A stretch of 64,000 bases of DNA from DATFVA01 sp963745945 (GCA_963745945.1 CAVUZG010000004.1:682001-746000); one strand, 5' to 3'; shown: positions 44,339-54,019, numbered from the stretch's first letter. Notes: generated from the sequence alone by a model not told the origin. Made by a program: numbers and translations.

Positions 44339-46342
44339 ATGAAAAAGCTTACAACTTATTTACTTTTCTCGCTCATTCTTTATTTTCCGTTATATAGTCA
44401 GATAGTTCCGTACGATACTTTGTACAATCAGACTTTAACTCCTTCCGGGAATTTACAGGTTTCATCGCGATTTTTTGAGTTAGGTTATCCAACTGTTTAT
44501 AGTTCTTATGGTGCCGATGATTTTGTTTGTACAGATCAGTGGACAATTACAAAAGTATTTGTTCTTGGCGGTTTTTATAATGGAACTCTTCATCCTGCAA
44601 CATTCGGAATTTATATTTACGCTGATGATAATCCTAACGGAGATTTACCAGGGACACAACTTTATGATGTTCATGGTTCGGTGGTAGAAAATGGAAACGG
44701 CGGATTCACAATTCCGATAAGCGATGAGGTGGTTTTAGAACCCGGACATTACTGGATTTCAGTTTACGCAAACGTAGCAGTAGGATATGCACAATGGGGC
44801 TGGAGACCTTCTGATGGATCCAATAATAATGAAGCCGTATGGGAAAATCCGGGTGATGGGTTTGGAACCGGGTACACTAGCTGGACACCAATTACAACTG
44901 TTTTTCAGGGGACTTCTCAAACCGATTATTCATTTGCATTATTCGGGATAAGCGGAATTCCTGCATCGAATCCTTCTCCTGCAGATAATGCCTTAGCCGT
45001 CGGGATTGACCAGCATCTGTTCTGGCAAAATCCTTCCAATGCCGTTTCAATAAATGTTTTATTTGGAACCGCTCCCAATAGTCTAACTTCCATTTATTCC
45101 GGACCTCCTGTTTCAACAATTGATCAGGGTACTATGGAATATTCTACTGATTATTACTGGAGAGTAGATGAAAGCGATGGAGATGGGACTGCTACAGGAA
45201 GAACCTGGCATTTTTCAACAACTCAGAATCCTTCTTTAGTACTTAATGAAAATTTTGATGAAAACGGATTTCCACCTGCCGGCTGGTCATTTGAAAATTC
45301 CGGCGAAACCTTATGGGATAAATATTATGGCGTCAGCGGTTACGGGCAGGGTGTAAATTCCGTTCGAAGTAAATTCTTTTTATCGCTAATTGCAGATTCA
45401 ATCAGTTCAATGATTACATATACGTTTTATCCATTATCTGAAGGAGATACTTTAACTTTCGATTATGCTTACGCAGCTGAGTCGCAGTATTTTATTGATA
45501 AACTTGAAATTCTCTATTCAACTGATTCTGGTCAGGATTGGGAAAGCCTGGTGTTGCTTAACGGAGGACCAAATGGTGAACTTGTAACTGCACCTCATAC
45601 TAGTTTTGAATTTGTCCCTAATCCAGATCAGTGGGGAACTATGAAATTTGCAGTTCCCGTAGGAGTCAATAAATTCAAATTTAAAGCTATCAGTGCCGGC
45701 GGAAATGATCTGTTCCTTGATAATATCAGAATATTAGGTTCAGATACAGGTACTCCTGTTGAATTAGTTTCATTTGATGCAACTGTTGTAAATAACGATG
45801 TGGAATTGAAATGGCAGACTTCAACTGAAATAAATAATAAAGGATTTGAAGTGGAAAAAAAGAACTCCGGCAATGTTGGTCAGAATAGCTGGACCAAAGT
45901 ATCCTTTGTTGACGGAAACGGCACTACCTCTAAAGAACATACATATTCTTACATTGATAAAAATGTAAATGCCGGTAAATATTCTTACAGATTAAAACAG
46001 GAAGACTTTGACGGTTCCTTTAAATATTCAAATGTTGTTGATATTAATATCAGTAATGCACCAGCAGAATATTCACTTTCACAGAATTACCCAAACCCAT
46101 TTAATCCAACTACCAGAATTAATTTTAGTCTGGCAGTTGATTCAAAAGTAACTTTGGTGGTTTATAATATTCTAGGACAGAAAATAAAAGTATTAGCGGA
46201 CAGGAATTTTTCAGCAGGAAATTACAATTTCAATTTCGATGCTTCCGCATTTAACAGCGGGGTATATCTTTACAGAATTGAAGCAACCGGAATAAACGGA
46301 GAAAAATTTAATGAAGTAAGAAAAATGGTGCTTACAAAATAA
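44339..46342 (+). CDS. Secreted protein with T9SS type A sorting domain
   Basis: 667 residues: signal peptide (MKKLTTYLLFSLILYFPLYS), then beta-rich domains including an Ig-like or fibronectin-like block (NPSPADNALAVGIDQHLFW). A second domain begins NENFDENGFPPAGWSFEN and resembles a jellyroll-type adhesion domain. The C-terminus is the sorting signal: LSQNYPNPFNPTTRI, then a beta domain ending VYLYRIEATGI...RKMVLTK. It would be exported by type IX secretion and attached to the surface or released. There is no recognisable enzyme motif. Confidence 0.9.
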   Translation: MKKLTTYLLFSLILYFPLYSQIVPYDTLYNQTLTPSGNLQVSSRFFELGYPTVYSSYGADDFVCTDQWTITKVFVLGGFYNGTLHPATFGIYIYADDNPNGDLPGTQLYDVHGSVVENGNGGFTIPISDEVVLEPGHYWISVYANVAVGYAQWGWRPSDGSNNNEAVWENPGDGFGTGYTSWTPITTVFQGTSQTDYSFALFGISGIPASNPSPADNALAVGIDQHLFWQNPSNAVSINVLFGTAPNSLTSIYSGPPVSTIDQGTMEYSTDYYWRVDESDGDGTATGRTWHFSTTQNPSLVLNENFDENGFPPAGWSFENSGETLWDKYYGVSGYGQGVNSVRSKFFLSLIADSISSMITYTFYPLSEGDTLTFDYAYAAESQYFIDKLEILYSTDSGQDWESLVLLNGGPNGELVTAPHTSFEFVPNPDQWGTMKFAVPVGVNKFKFKAISAGGNDLFLDNIRILGSDTGTPVELVSFDATVVNNDVELKWQTSTEINNKGFEVEKKNSGNVGQNSWTKVSFVDGNGTTSKEHTYSYIDKNVNAGKYSYRLKQEDFDGSFKYSNVVDINISNAPAEYSLSQNYPNPFNPTTRINFSLAVDSKVTLVVYNILGQKIKVLADRNFSAGNYNFNFDASAFNSGVYLYRIEATGINGEKFNEVRKMVLTK

Positions 46343-46363
46343 TTGTTGATCTTTAATGAGTTG

Positions 46364-46394
46364 AAAAGAGCCGGTTCTTAGATACCGGCTTTTT
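46364..46394. terminator. Bidirectional terminator between convergent genes
   Basis: AGCCGGT (46369-46375) pairs with ACCGGCT (46384-46390) with an 8-base loop, with AAAA just before and TTTT just after. It serves the T9SS cargo gene and the opposite PorV-like gene. Confidence 0.88.
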
Positions 46395-46396
46395 AT

Positions 46397-47293
46397 TTAA
46401 AAACTGAATTGTAATGAGAAAACAGAGGCATTTCCCAACCCCAAAGTAAAAGGCATAAATGCATAATCAAATCTCAGGTTTCCCCACATAAGTCCTACGC
46501 CGCCGGTAAATCCTCGCGATTCATATCCGGTTTGGTATCCTGCACGCAATGCAATTGTATTATCATAAACCCCTTCTGCACCGAGATTGAAGTGGACGTC
46601 GTCTGTTAAAAGATATTTCTGGAATTCGGCAGCAGCTGTCATACCTATCTTTGAATCAGAAAAATCAAAGTGATATGCAGGTCCAATCCTGAATTCGGAT
46701 GGAAGTTTTGTAGCTTCATTCCGGAGGTTATTCATTGAACCCAGATTTTTAATTACTGCTGAGGCAGTTAAACCCTCAATTGAAGTTTGATAATTCAATC
46801 CAAAATCAAATCCCCAGCCGTTAGCCTCATCGTTCAGAATTCCTTCATATAAATATTTTACCGAAAGTCCGAAATCAATATTTTCCACTATTCCGAATCC
46901 TGTGGATAAACTTCCGAAAAAATAATTGGCATTGATTTTTGAATCGGCTTCACCGGGCCTGGTTCTTACTTCAATATCACTAACTGTAGTAACATTCAAT
47001 CCCAATGCAATCGGTAAGCCCCAAACTTCAGAAGCAATACCAAGAACCTCACTTCTTACATCCTGAATCCATTCGTTATGCATCAGCATTATTTCTGTGT
47101 TGTCCTTACCCGCTAACCGTGAGGGATTATAAAACAAAGCTGAAACATCGTTAGAAGAAACAGCCCCGGCATCACCCATCGCAATATTCTTTGCTCCGAA
47201 CCCGAACTTCAGAAACGATAGCCCGGTATTGCCTGCAGTTTGTGAAAAGGTATAAGTTGCAAAAACTAAGATTATTAAGATTATTTTTTTCAT
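46397..47293 (-). CDS. PorV/PorQ-like outer-membrane beta-barrel protein, copy A
   Basis: 298 residues: signal peptide ending TFSQ, then LSFLKFGFGAKNIAMGDAGAV and DVSALFYNPSRLAG, the signatures of the PorV/UPF0164 family, and a barrel C-terminus ending with phenylalanine (LQFSF). PorV carries T9SS cargo to the outer-membrane attachment complex. A similar gene lies just upstream. Which one, if either, is functional PorV cannot be told here. Confidence 0.9.
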   Translation of the reverse strand: MKKIILIILVFATYTFSQTAGNTGLSFLKFGFGAKNIAMGDAGAVSSNDVSALFYNPSRLAGKDNTEIMLMHNEWIQDVRSEVLGIASEVWGLPIALGLNVTTVSDIEVRTRPGEADSKINANYFFGSLSTGFGIVENIDFGLSVKYLYEGILNDEANGWGFDFGLNYQTSIEGLTASAVIKNLGSMNNLRNEATKLPSEFRIGPAYHFDFSDSKIGMTAAAEFQKYLLTDDVHFNLGAEGVYDNTIALRAGYQTGYESRGFTGGVGLMWGNLRFDYAFMPFTLGLGNASVFSLQFSF

Positions 47294-47311
47294 TCTTACA
47301 GAATTAAAGAT

Positions 47312-48286
47312 TTAAAAATTAACATTTATTCCCACAACGTGCCTGTCCTGTGGTGAATATTGTTCAATCATAAAAGCATAGTCCACTCCAATTCTTATTC
47401 CATCAAAATTTCTTGCATAAGAAAAACCTGCGGCTGGCTTTGGTAGAAAATCTGAATTACTCAGATTGAATTGGTCAACTCCTACCCTGATAAAAAGTCC
47501 TTCAATCAGATTATATTCGGCACCTGCCCTGAGAATATTGGTTTCACCATTACTGTTTTCAAAATCCAGGGACGCCAGCAACCCAACTTCTTTATTGAAG
47601 TAACTGATACCAAGCTTACGCAACATTGGAAACCTGTCGGTTGTTACTGTTCCATCCGTTCCATACAATGTACTTGTATCCCATTTGTATGCACTATTAA
47701 TATCTGCAATTGCCAATCCAAAACTCCATTGATCATTTATCCTGTACAACATTCCAAAATCAACACCTACACCGCTTGCTGTTATATCCTGGTAAAGACT
47801 GTAATAATAAAATTTAGCTTCTATGCCTATTGAAAGATTTTCTGAAAACTTTTTTGCAAGTGCTATAAAGAACTGGTTCTCTGTAGTGGAAAGATCACCT
47901 GTTTTATTTCCATCTCCATCCCGACCATCAATTTTACCTACACCTGAATTAATAATACCTGCACTTATTCCCGCAGATCTTGATTTTTTACCACCAAGAT
48001 CAAATCTCCTGGTAAAAGACAAAAAGTTTAAAGAGCGGTCAAGAGATAAGAAAGAATATGAAGTCTGAAATGAATTACCCTCCTGGAAAACACTTAATGC
48101 CGGGTTATAATATGCTACAAGGTTTCCTTCAGTAACTGAGGTTAAAGCATTTCCCATACCGATGCCTCTTGCACCAAATCCTAATCTGCTGAAAGCACCC
48201 GGCATAACAGCAATTTTACTGAACTCAGGCTGAGCAAGAGCTGCCGCAGTTAAAAAAATAAATATGAGTATAAGTGATTTTTTCAA
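47312..48286 (-). CDS. PorV/PorQ-like outer-membrane beta-barrel protein, copy B
   Basis: 324 residues with signal peptide (ALAQ), then FSRLGFGARGIGMGNALTSV and NLVAYYNPALSVF, the same opening pattern as copy A, and a C-terminus ending VGINVNF. The two copies are clear paralogues but well diverged. The gene lies 18 bases before copy A and 9 bases after the propeller gene on the minus strand, so all belong to one operon. Confidence 0.9.
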   Translation of the reverse strand: MKKSLILIFIFLTAAALAQPEFSKIAVMPGAFSRLGFGARGIGMGNALTSVTEGNLVAYYNPALSVFQEGNSFQTSYSFLSLDRSLNFLSFTRRFDLGGKKSRSAGISAGIINSGVGKIDGRDGDGNKTGDLSTTENQFFIALAKKFSENLSIGIEAKFYYYSLYQDITASGVGVDFGMLYRINDQWSFGLAIADINSAYKWDTSTLYGTDGTVTTDRFPMLRKLGISYFNKEVGLLASLDFENSNGETNILRAGAEYNLIEGLFIRVGVDQFNLSNSDFLPKPAAGFSYARNFDGIRIGVDYAFMIEQYSPQDRHVVGINVNF

Positions 48287-48295
48287 TTTCTCCTC

Positions 48296-49870
48296 TTACT
48301 GAACTACTAATATTTTTCCGTACAAGGGATCATTTGATCCAACTTCAATTCTGTAAAAATAAACACCGTTTGGGACGATATTTCCGCTGTCGTCTCTCCC
48401 ATCCCAGCTATCATAAGGAGGATCGGATGCAGAAATTTTCCTGGAAGCACTCTGAATAATCGTTCTTAAATAGTTCATGCCAAAATCAAAAATCCGGATT
48501 GTTACATTTTCATTTTTATCATTTGTATCATATTTAAAAGTGATTTTTCTGTCAAGTCTCGGAGCAAAAGGATTTGGGAAAGCGTAAACTTCTGATGAAG
48601 CCGGGGCTGAGATATAAACTTTCCAGTTACCGCTCCACATCAATCCGGTTTCTTCGAGTCTTGCTAATCCCTGTTCAGAACCAATCCAGACTGTATTACC
48701 CGAAGCAGCAGCAGAATAAAATGCTGTAGTAGTTATAGCCGCGTTAGTTTTCTCATCCCTGATTGATCCGGGAAGAATCCAAGTAATTCCGTTATTGCTC
48801 GATCTGAAAACACCATTATCAGATGCTGCCATTGGCTGATCGGATTTGAATCCGAAGTTATGAACCTGCTCGTGAGGTAGAGAAACCTGCCAGGTATTTC
48901 CATCATCAGTAGACGAACTAACTCCATAATATTCTGTGTAGCCTTCAGCCTTCCATGTTGCGCCCCAAATTGTACCATTAGCTGAATTATATCCCAGTGC
49001 AACAACGAAATTTCCGCTAATAGGACTTTCCTGGTTAAGGTGATTAAATTTTGTCCAGCTTACACCGCCATCAGTTGATTTATTAATTCCGTTAGCGGTT
49101 CCAACATAAATTGTCGAATCATCTTTAACAGCTAGTGAAAATACTCTGTGGTTCAGCCAACCCTGTCCGAAATTTCCCGAAGATGGTGAAAGTGCATAAT
49201 TAATAGTATCACTAGGATTTATTGAATTTAAACTATCTGAAGGAAGTAATATTCTTTGCCAGCTCTGACCCATATCAGTGCTTTTTCTAACGCCTCCGGC
49301 AAATGTTGCAATCCAAACTGCATCCGGAGTAAAATCAATATCATACACAAGATTTTGTATTGCTACAGTAACAGGCAGTACACGAACCTTTGGAAGCTGT
49401 ACTCCGTCATTTATTCCGTAAATTAATGTAGAATCTCCGGCATTGTCCAGCGGTTGCGGAACCGAATGCCATGTAACTCCAAAATCAGATGTGTAATGTA
49501 AACCTGATCCTTCGGGTAATGTAGATCCGCTTACATCTTTTGAGTGCGCGGTTGAGGCCCAGAAGATATTATGGTATTTATCATATGCAATTGCCGGAAC
49601 ACTTTCAGATCCAAATGTCTCGTCGCCATAAAAGTTTGTCCAGGTTTCGCCATTATCTTTGGAAAGACTGACGCCTTTACTTGTCCCAAGCCAGACTGTA
49701 TCTCCAGATGCAATTATATCGCTTACGCTGTTGCTTAACGGGCTTCCCGTTTCAAGAGATTTTTCAAAACCTTTTTCATTTTGGAATTTGTATGAAACCG
49801 GGAAACTCTGTGCAAATAATGTCCATGGTAATAATACAATTATTGAAAAAAATCCTACAAAACTTTTCAT
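48296..49870 (-). CDS. Secreted Asp-box propeller protein with FlgD/T9SS-type C-terminal domain
   Basis: 524 residues with a signal peptide. At least five Asp-box motifs recur (SKDNGETW, STDMGQSW, STDGGVSW, STDDGNTW, SSNNGITW), typical of BNR/sialidase-like beta propellers without their catalytic residues. The C-terminus (YAFPNPFAPRLDRKI, then WDGRDDSGNIVPNGVYFYRIEV) is a FlgD-like Ig domain related to T9SS sorting domains. It overlaps the upstream lipoprotein gene by 4 bases. A structural or accessory role in T9SS is possible, but is inferred from the neighbours. Confidence 0.85.
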   Translation of the reverse strand: MKSFVGFFSIIVLLPWTLFAQSFPVSYKFQNEKGFEKSLETGSPLSNSVSDIIASGDTVWLGTSKGVSLSKDNGETWTNFYGDETFGSESVPAIAYDKYHNIFWASTAHSKDVSGSTLPEGSGLHYTSDFGVTWHSVPQPLDNAGDSTLIYGINDGVQLPKVRVLPVTVAIQNLVYDIDFTPDAVWIATFAGGVRKSTDMGQSWQRILLPSDSLNSINPSDTINYALSPSSGNFGQGWLNHRVFSLAVKDDSTIYVGTANGINKSTDGGVSWTKFNHLNQESPISGNFVVALGYNSANGTIWGATWKAEGYTEYYGVSSSTDDGNTWQVSLPHEQVHNFGFKSDQPMAASDNGVFRSSNNGITWILPGSIRDEKTNAAITTTAFYSAAASGNTVWIGSEQGLARLEETGLMWSGNWKVYISAPASSEVYAFPNPFAPRLDRKITFKYDTNDKNENVTIRIFDFGMNYLRTIIQSASRKISASDPPYDSWDGRDDSGNIVPNGVYFYRIEVGSNDPLYGKILVVQ

Positions 49871-50673
49871 GGAACCACTTCTACATAATGAGTAATTTTA
49901 TTGCTATACAATCCGACGTGGTCAACGGCTTGAAACTCCCATCTGTAGGAACCTTCGGATGCACCTGTAAAAATTATTATTCGCGAATAAATACCATCAC
50001 CGGCAATCTGATCTCCATGTTGTGAGTCACCATCATCATACATCACAATGGGATTGGCAGAAGAGGGGTGATAATCCGGGGGGACAAAGGAATTAAAGAA
50101 AACAGTTTCGACATCAGAAACTCCATTAGAATCCTGAACCGCTACTTGAATTGTAAAAAATGTCGAATCAGATGATAATGATACTGTATCCGGTGCTACT
50201 AAACTATCTATTACCGGTGCAAACTGATCTATTCCATTATCAAAGACAAAATTCTGAGCAGATATGTATGTGGTATTGAGGAATATATCAGTAACATAAT
50301 ATTGAATTAAATAAACGCCATTCAAATAACTATTGCGCATAGTAAATTTATTAGAGAAAGTGCTATCACCCTTAGTTAAATCTCCATGAGCAGTGCTATC
50401 TCCGTCGTCGTACATGGATACTGCAGAAGAATTAACCTGCAATCCTACAGGAGAAATGACGTTAAAATAAACAGATTGTATCTGTTCTGACGAGTTAAAA
50501 GTAACTGCAAATGTTAACACTGAATCAGATGTAAGATAATTAACTGAATCAATTGGAGAAATGTTTGTTACTTTTATATTATTTGTTTGCTTCGGATTTA
50601 TCACCGAGTCATATGTTTTTTCGCATCCCCAGAATAAGAAAGGAAGCAAAATAAAAAGAGCGAATTTTTTCAT
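49867..50673 (-). CDS. Lipoprotein with two Ig-like repeats carrying MYDDGD motifs
   Basis: 268 residues with lipobox LFWGCEK (cysteine 17). Two similar domains each contain an acidic block: MYDDGDSTAHGDLTKGDSTFS and MYDDGDSQHGDQIAGDGIYS. This spacing of aspartates suggests calcium binding in repeats of Ig-like or extracellular type. It is coupled to the Asp-box protein (4-base overlap) and is first gene of the PorV-containing operon. Its function is unknown. Confidence 0.82.
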   Translation of the reverse strand: MKKFALFILLPFLFWGCEKTYDSVINPKQTNNIKVTNISPIDSVNYLTSDSVLTFAVTFNSSEQIQSVYFNVISPVGLQVNSSAVSMYDDGDSTAHGDLTKGDSTFSNKFTMRNSYLNGVYLIQYYVTDIFLNTTYISAQNFVFDNGIDQFAPVIDSLVAPDTVSLSSDSTFFTIQVAVQDSNGVSDVETVFFNSFVPPDYHPSSANPIVMYDDGDSQHGDQIAGDGIYSRIIIFTGASEGSYRWEFQAVDHVGLYSNKITHYVEVVP

Positions 50674-50715
50674 AAAGTTAATATTGGTTTGAATTTAGCG
50701 CTTCTCAAGGTAAAA

Positions 50716-51723
50716 TTACATCCCCCCGCTGATCATAAACGGAGTGGGAGAAAAAGAAATTATTAAAATCAGGTAACTAAGATAACCTAAAATTTTTCTT
50801 TTTCCATCCAGTTCATCATGCCCCGGTATTGCCGGATGTTTTAATTTAATTATAAAAAATAAAATCAAAGCCCACACCAGCCAGCCAATCCATCCGAATG
50901 TAAAATTAATGTCCATAAAAATTTCAATAAATCCGGCTAATCCCAGAACAAATAACAGGGTAAAAGAAATAACCGCAATTTTATAATGAGCCTCTTCTCC
51001 AAACATTGTGTAACCGATATGCCCCCCGTCCAATTGACCAACAGGAATCATATTCATTGCAGTTATAAACATTCCAAACCAGCCGACACATAAAAACGGG
51101 TAATGATAAACCTCGGACATCGGTGGAAAGAATTGTCCCGGATGAACAAAAATCAATTTAAAGAAAGAAAATAGCAGGGTATTTCCAAACTCCAGTTGAA
51201 TCCCGGTTTTTCCATATTCAGGTGAAAAGAAATCAGGGTGAATAGACAGCAAATATTCTTTCCCTGGAACATTCATGAACCCGTAAATTAAAACTATTAG
51301 GCAAGCTACAAATCCTGCGAGCGGACCAGCAACACCAATATCAAACATAGCTTTTCTCGTATGAATTGGTGACCTGGTTCTTATAACCGCACCCATCGTT
51401 CCAAAATTAAGGAACCCCGGTAAATTGGGAAAAGGAATATAGTAAGGAAGTGTTGCATCAACCTTATGGTACTTAGCCGCAAAATAATGTCCGAACTCGT
51501 GGCAGGAAATTATAAACATTATAGCAATAGAATATGGAAGTCCGATTAAGAGATGATTAAGTTCATAAGGTCCCATTGTTCCGGTAGTCCATTCAGCACC
51601 GGCAATAGTGGTCGTTATAAATGTAACGACAAATAAACCGATATGAAGAAGTACCGAATTTTTTTTCTGTTTTTGCTGGTAACCTGTTATGTCGGTTTGA
51701 TCAGTTTGATAGTAATCTGACAT
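50716..51723 (-). CDS. Site-2-type membrane metalloprotease (M50 family)
   Basis: 335 residues with about six membrane helices. Zinc motif HEFGH is at residues 75-79 and the third ligand region is GQLDGGH further on. This is the S2P-like group without a PDZ domain seen near the motif. It cleaves substrates inside the membrane; the substrate is unknown. It overlaps the beta-barrel gene by 1 base. Confidence 0.92.
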   Translation of the reverse strand: MSDYYQTDQTDITGYQQKQKKNSVLLHIGLFVVTFITTTIAGAEWTTGTMGPYELNHLLIGLPYSIAIMFIISCHEFGHYFAAKYHKVDATLPYYIPFPNLPGFLNFGTMGAVIRTRSPIHTRKAMFDIGVAGPLAGFVACLIVLIYGFMNVPGKEYLLSIHPDFFSPEYGKTGIQLEFGNTLLFSFFKLIFVHPGQFFPPMSEVYHYPFLCVGWFGMFITAMNMIPVGQLDGGHIGYTMFGEEAHYKIAVISFTLLFVLGLAGFIEIFMDINFTFGWIGWLVWALILFFIIKLKHPAIPGHDELDGKRKILGYLSYLILIISFSPTPFMISGGM

Positions 51724-52559
51724 TATAAATCGAGATTAAAGCCTATGGTTGTGTAAGATTCATTAAGATCATAATACTCTCCGTGAACGCTTTTACCCGA
51801 AAAATAAGTAATCGCCAGACTTAATCCACGTGATTTATAATCCCCGAATTTTATTCCCGCTGTTAAAATGTTACTTCCCGAGAATTTGTTAATTTTTTCC
51901 AGTTTAAAATCATATGCAACATAAGGATAAATATTTTCAAATTTAGTGTAGTAATAATCGAATCCTAATTGATAAATTCCTTTTCCAACATCAAGCGGTT
52001 TCCTGTGGAAAAGATAGGTTAATCCGGCATAAAATCTTAAACCTTCAACTCTATAATAAGGAAAGAGTTCAATAAATTCCCTGGTATAAACAGTAGCTGT
52101 TCTGCCGTTTCTCCAGAAATTGGTTTTGTAATCATATTGTCCGTCCACAAAATGTGCACTGATATGACTTAACCTAAACCGGAATCCATACTCATTATTT
52201 TTATTAATAATTTTATAGCCGGAATTTAATCCGAACAAATAATCAATCGCTTCTACCGGGAAATGGAATTCACTTTCAGCGCGTAATCTTGTAAACGTAA
52301 AAAGATCCACTCCAAAAGATAATGCAGTACTGTCTTTATTAATATGAAGAACATCGGTTGATTTGCCTATATCAAGTCTTATTTTTTTTCCTCCAAGCTG
52401 GAAAGCAAATCCTGCTTTGGGCTCAATAAAATTCGCTGTGAATGGCTGAATATTAATACCCGATGGAAACCAGGTAGATTTGGTTTGAGGAAAACCCTGA
52501 GAAGCATAAACTAGTAGAAATGTCAAAAGTAAATATTTTTTCATTTTGTAAACTTTCAT
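51723..52559 (-). CDS. Outer-membrane beta-barrel protein, DUF1207-like
   Basis: About 278 residues with a signal peptide (MKKYLLLTFLLVYASQGFPQ, ATG at 52544; ATG 52559 would add five residues). The body is made of alternating strands (FRFRLSHISAHFVDG, GEYYDLNESYTTIGFNLDL) and ends with a hydrophobic leucine after a barrel-like strand. The pattern resembles DUF1207 porin-like proteins. It is coupled to the M50 protease gene by a 1-base overlap. Substrate unknown. Confidence 0.65.
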   Translation of the reverse strand: MKVYKMKKYLLLTFLLVYASQGFPQTKSTWFPSGINIQPFTANFIEPKAGFAFQLGGKKIRLDIGKSTDVLHINKDSTALSFGVDLFTFTRLRAESEFHFPVEAIDYLFGLNSGYKIINKNNEYGFRFRLSHISAHFVDGQYDYKTNFWRNGRTATVYTREFIELFPYYRVEGLRFYAGLTYLFHRKPLDVGKGIYQLGFDYYYTKFENIYPYVAYDFKLEKINKFSGSNILTAGIKFGDYKSRGLSLAITYFSGKSVHGEYYDLNESYTTIGFNLDL

Positions 52560-52561
52560 TT

Positions 52562-52594
52562 GCCACGAAGACGCTAAGACGCTAAGACGCTAAG
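52562..52594 (+). repeat. Left inverted repeat at the GxxExxY gene, with gacgctaa triplication
   Basis: GCCACGAAGACGCTAAGACG starts the repeat, and the unit GACGCTAA occurs three times in tandem. The first 25 bases match the reverse complement of 52974-52998 at 20 of 25 positions. The stop codon of the gene lies inside it. Confidence 0.7.
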
Positions 52595-53000
52595 TTGAAA
52601 TAAATCTTTTTATTCCTTCTTTAATCAATGGAACATTAAAATTTATAAGAAAACCTAATCGCTTTCCTGTTAATTTTAAATGGCTAATTATTTGTGCATG
52701 CCATACTGGATTAATTTGATCAACAGCTTTCAATTCACAAATAACAAGATCATCAACTAGTACATCCAGCCTTAATCCTTCATCAAAAACCAATCCATCA
52801 TAAACAATCGGGATATCCAATTGTCTTATATATTCAATTCCTCTTTTCTGAAGTTCATGACAAAAGCAGACTTCATAAACTCTTTCCAATAATCCCGGAC
52901 CTAAATTTTTATGAACAGTAAATGCTGCATCCACTATCTCTTTTGCTAAAATCTCTTCTCTTTCACTCAATTTCTTTGTGTCTTGGTGTCTTTGTGGCAT
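52590..53000 (-). CDS. GxxExxY protein (PDDEXK-like, function unknown)
   Basis: A 136-residue member of the GxxExxY family: EIVDAAFTVHKNLGPGLLERVYEVCFCHEL (the GxxExxY motif is GPGLLERVY), then FDEGLRLDVLVDDLVICELKAV, which has the D...E-x-K pattern of PDDEXK-type nucleases. Family proteins are widespread, often scattered in genomes, and their role is not established. The gene lies almost exactly between two inverted repeats, which include its start and stop codons. Confidence 0.9.
   Translation of the reverse strand: MPQRHQDTKKLSEREEILAKEIVDAAFTVHKNLGPGLLERVYEVCFCHELQKRGIEYIRQLDIPIVYDGLVFDEGLRLDVLVDDLVICELKAVDQINPVWHAQIISHLKLTGKRLGFLINFNVPLIKEGIKRFIST
52974..52998 (-). repeat. Right inverted repeat at the GxxExxY gene
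   Basis: On the minus strand this reads GCCACAAAGACACCAAGACA and on to CAAAG, matching the left repeat at 20 of 25 bases. It overlaps the first codons of the GxxExxY gene (start ATG at 53000-52998). Confidence 0.7.
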
Positions 53001-53041
53001 AATGATTTTTTTAAAGTAGATTCGATAATCCGCTAAATCCG

Positions 53042-54019
53042 TTAATTAATTAATTTTTTAATTTTTTGTTTCACTAATTTATTAAATCCGTACTTAAGTT
53101 TAGAAGATAAAGCTGAGACCGAATAATAATTTGTTGGAAAAGCAAATGAGGGTTCGAAGTAACAGTTTACAGTGCAGCCCTGGCAGAAATTAAACTTCCC
53201 TTCCATATCCTTAAACTCTTTTAACTTTTCAGAATCTCTTATTTCTTTTATCGGTTTATCTATTTTTATTCTCTCATTTCCAAAATGATAGCAGGGAAGG
53301 ATTATTTCATTGTAAGGTGAAATAACTATTACCCGCGAGACAGCTTTGCAGCTTGGATTCTTGATATTGTTTCCGCCATCTCTTCTTAATTTCATAAATC
53401 CTTTATTTAAATAGATATCGTTTTTACCATCTGTATATTCTTCTATAAAATCTATTGCTTCTCCACTCAAACCAGGATTACCAAAATAAGAAAACACAGG
53501 ATTCACAAGCAGGACAAGATCGTTTTTCTGTGCAATCTCATACATCTGCGGGAGTTTTTTGTAGGTATCATTTGTAACAGTAAACAGAACATCAGGAAAT
53601 TCTCCCAGAGATTTTGCAATATCTATACTCTTCATTACAAATTTGTAGCAGTCAACTTTTCTTATTTGATTATGCTCTTCTTCGTCTGGCGAGTCAAGAG
53701 AAAAATGAAGTAAATCAATTTTCCCCGCAAGTTTTTCTGCAAACTTAGGATAAAGCAATGCATTGGTAGTAATGCTCGTCTGCATCTTAAACATTTTCGC
53801 ATACTCTGCCATAAGATGAATTTCTTTGTGCAGAAGAGGTTCTCCGCCTGTGAGATCAATGAACTTTACACCAAGTTCAGAAATCTGTTTTATATTTGAT
53901 TTGAAATCTTCAAGCTTCGCATATGGCGTATTCACAAACTCTTCGTGGGCTGCAAAATGGCAAAACGTACAATAGGCATTGCATTTATAGGTTACATAAT
54001 AATTGCAAAGAAGAAGCAT
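53042..54019 (-). CDS. Radical SAM protein with SPASM-like C-terminal cysteines
   Basis: 325 residues. The CNAYCTFC motif (C-x3-C-x2-C, residues 13-20) binds the radical SAM 4Fe-4S cluster, with LTGGEPLLHKEI following (GGEP). C-terminal cysteines (NPSCKAVSR, LPCYHFG, FCQGCTVNC) look like a SPASM/Twitch auxiliary cluster region. It overlaps the membrane glycosyltransferase gene by 1 base and is in one operon with a deacetylase, so a glycan or lipid modification is a possible role, inferred from context. Confidence 0.88.
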   Translation of the reverse strand: MLLLCNYYVTYKCNAYCTFCHFAAHEEFVNTPYAKLEDFKSNIKQISELGVKFIDLTGGEPLLHKEIHLMAEYAKMFKMQTSITTNALLYPKFAEKLAGKIDLLHFSLDSPDEEEHNQIRKVDCYKFVMKSIDIAKSLGEFPDVLFTVTNDTYKKLPQMYEIAQKNDLVLLVNPVFSYFGNPGLSGEAIDFIEEYTDGKNDIYLNKGFMKLRRDGGNNIKNPSCKAVSRVIVISPYNEIILPCYHFGNERIKIDKPIKEIRDSEKLKEFKDMEGKFNFCQGCTVNCYFEPSFAFPTNYYSVSALSSKLKYGFNKLVKQKIKKLIN

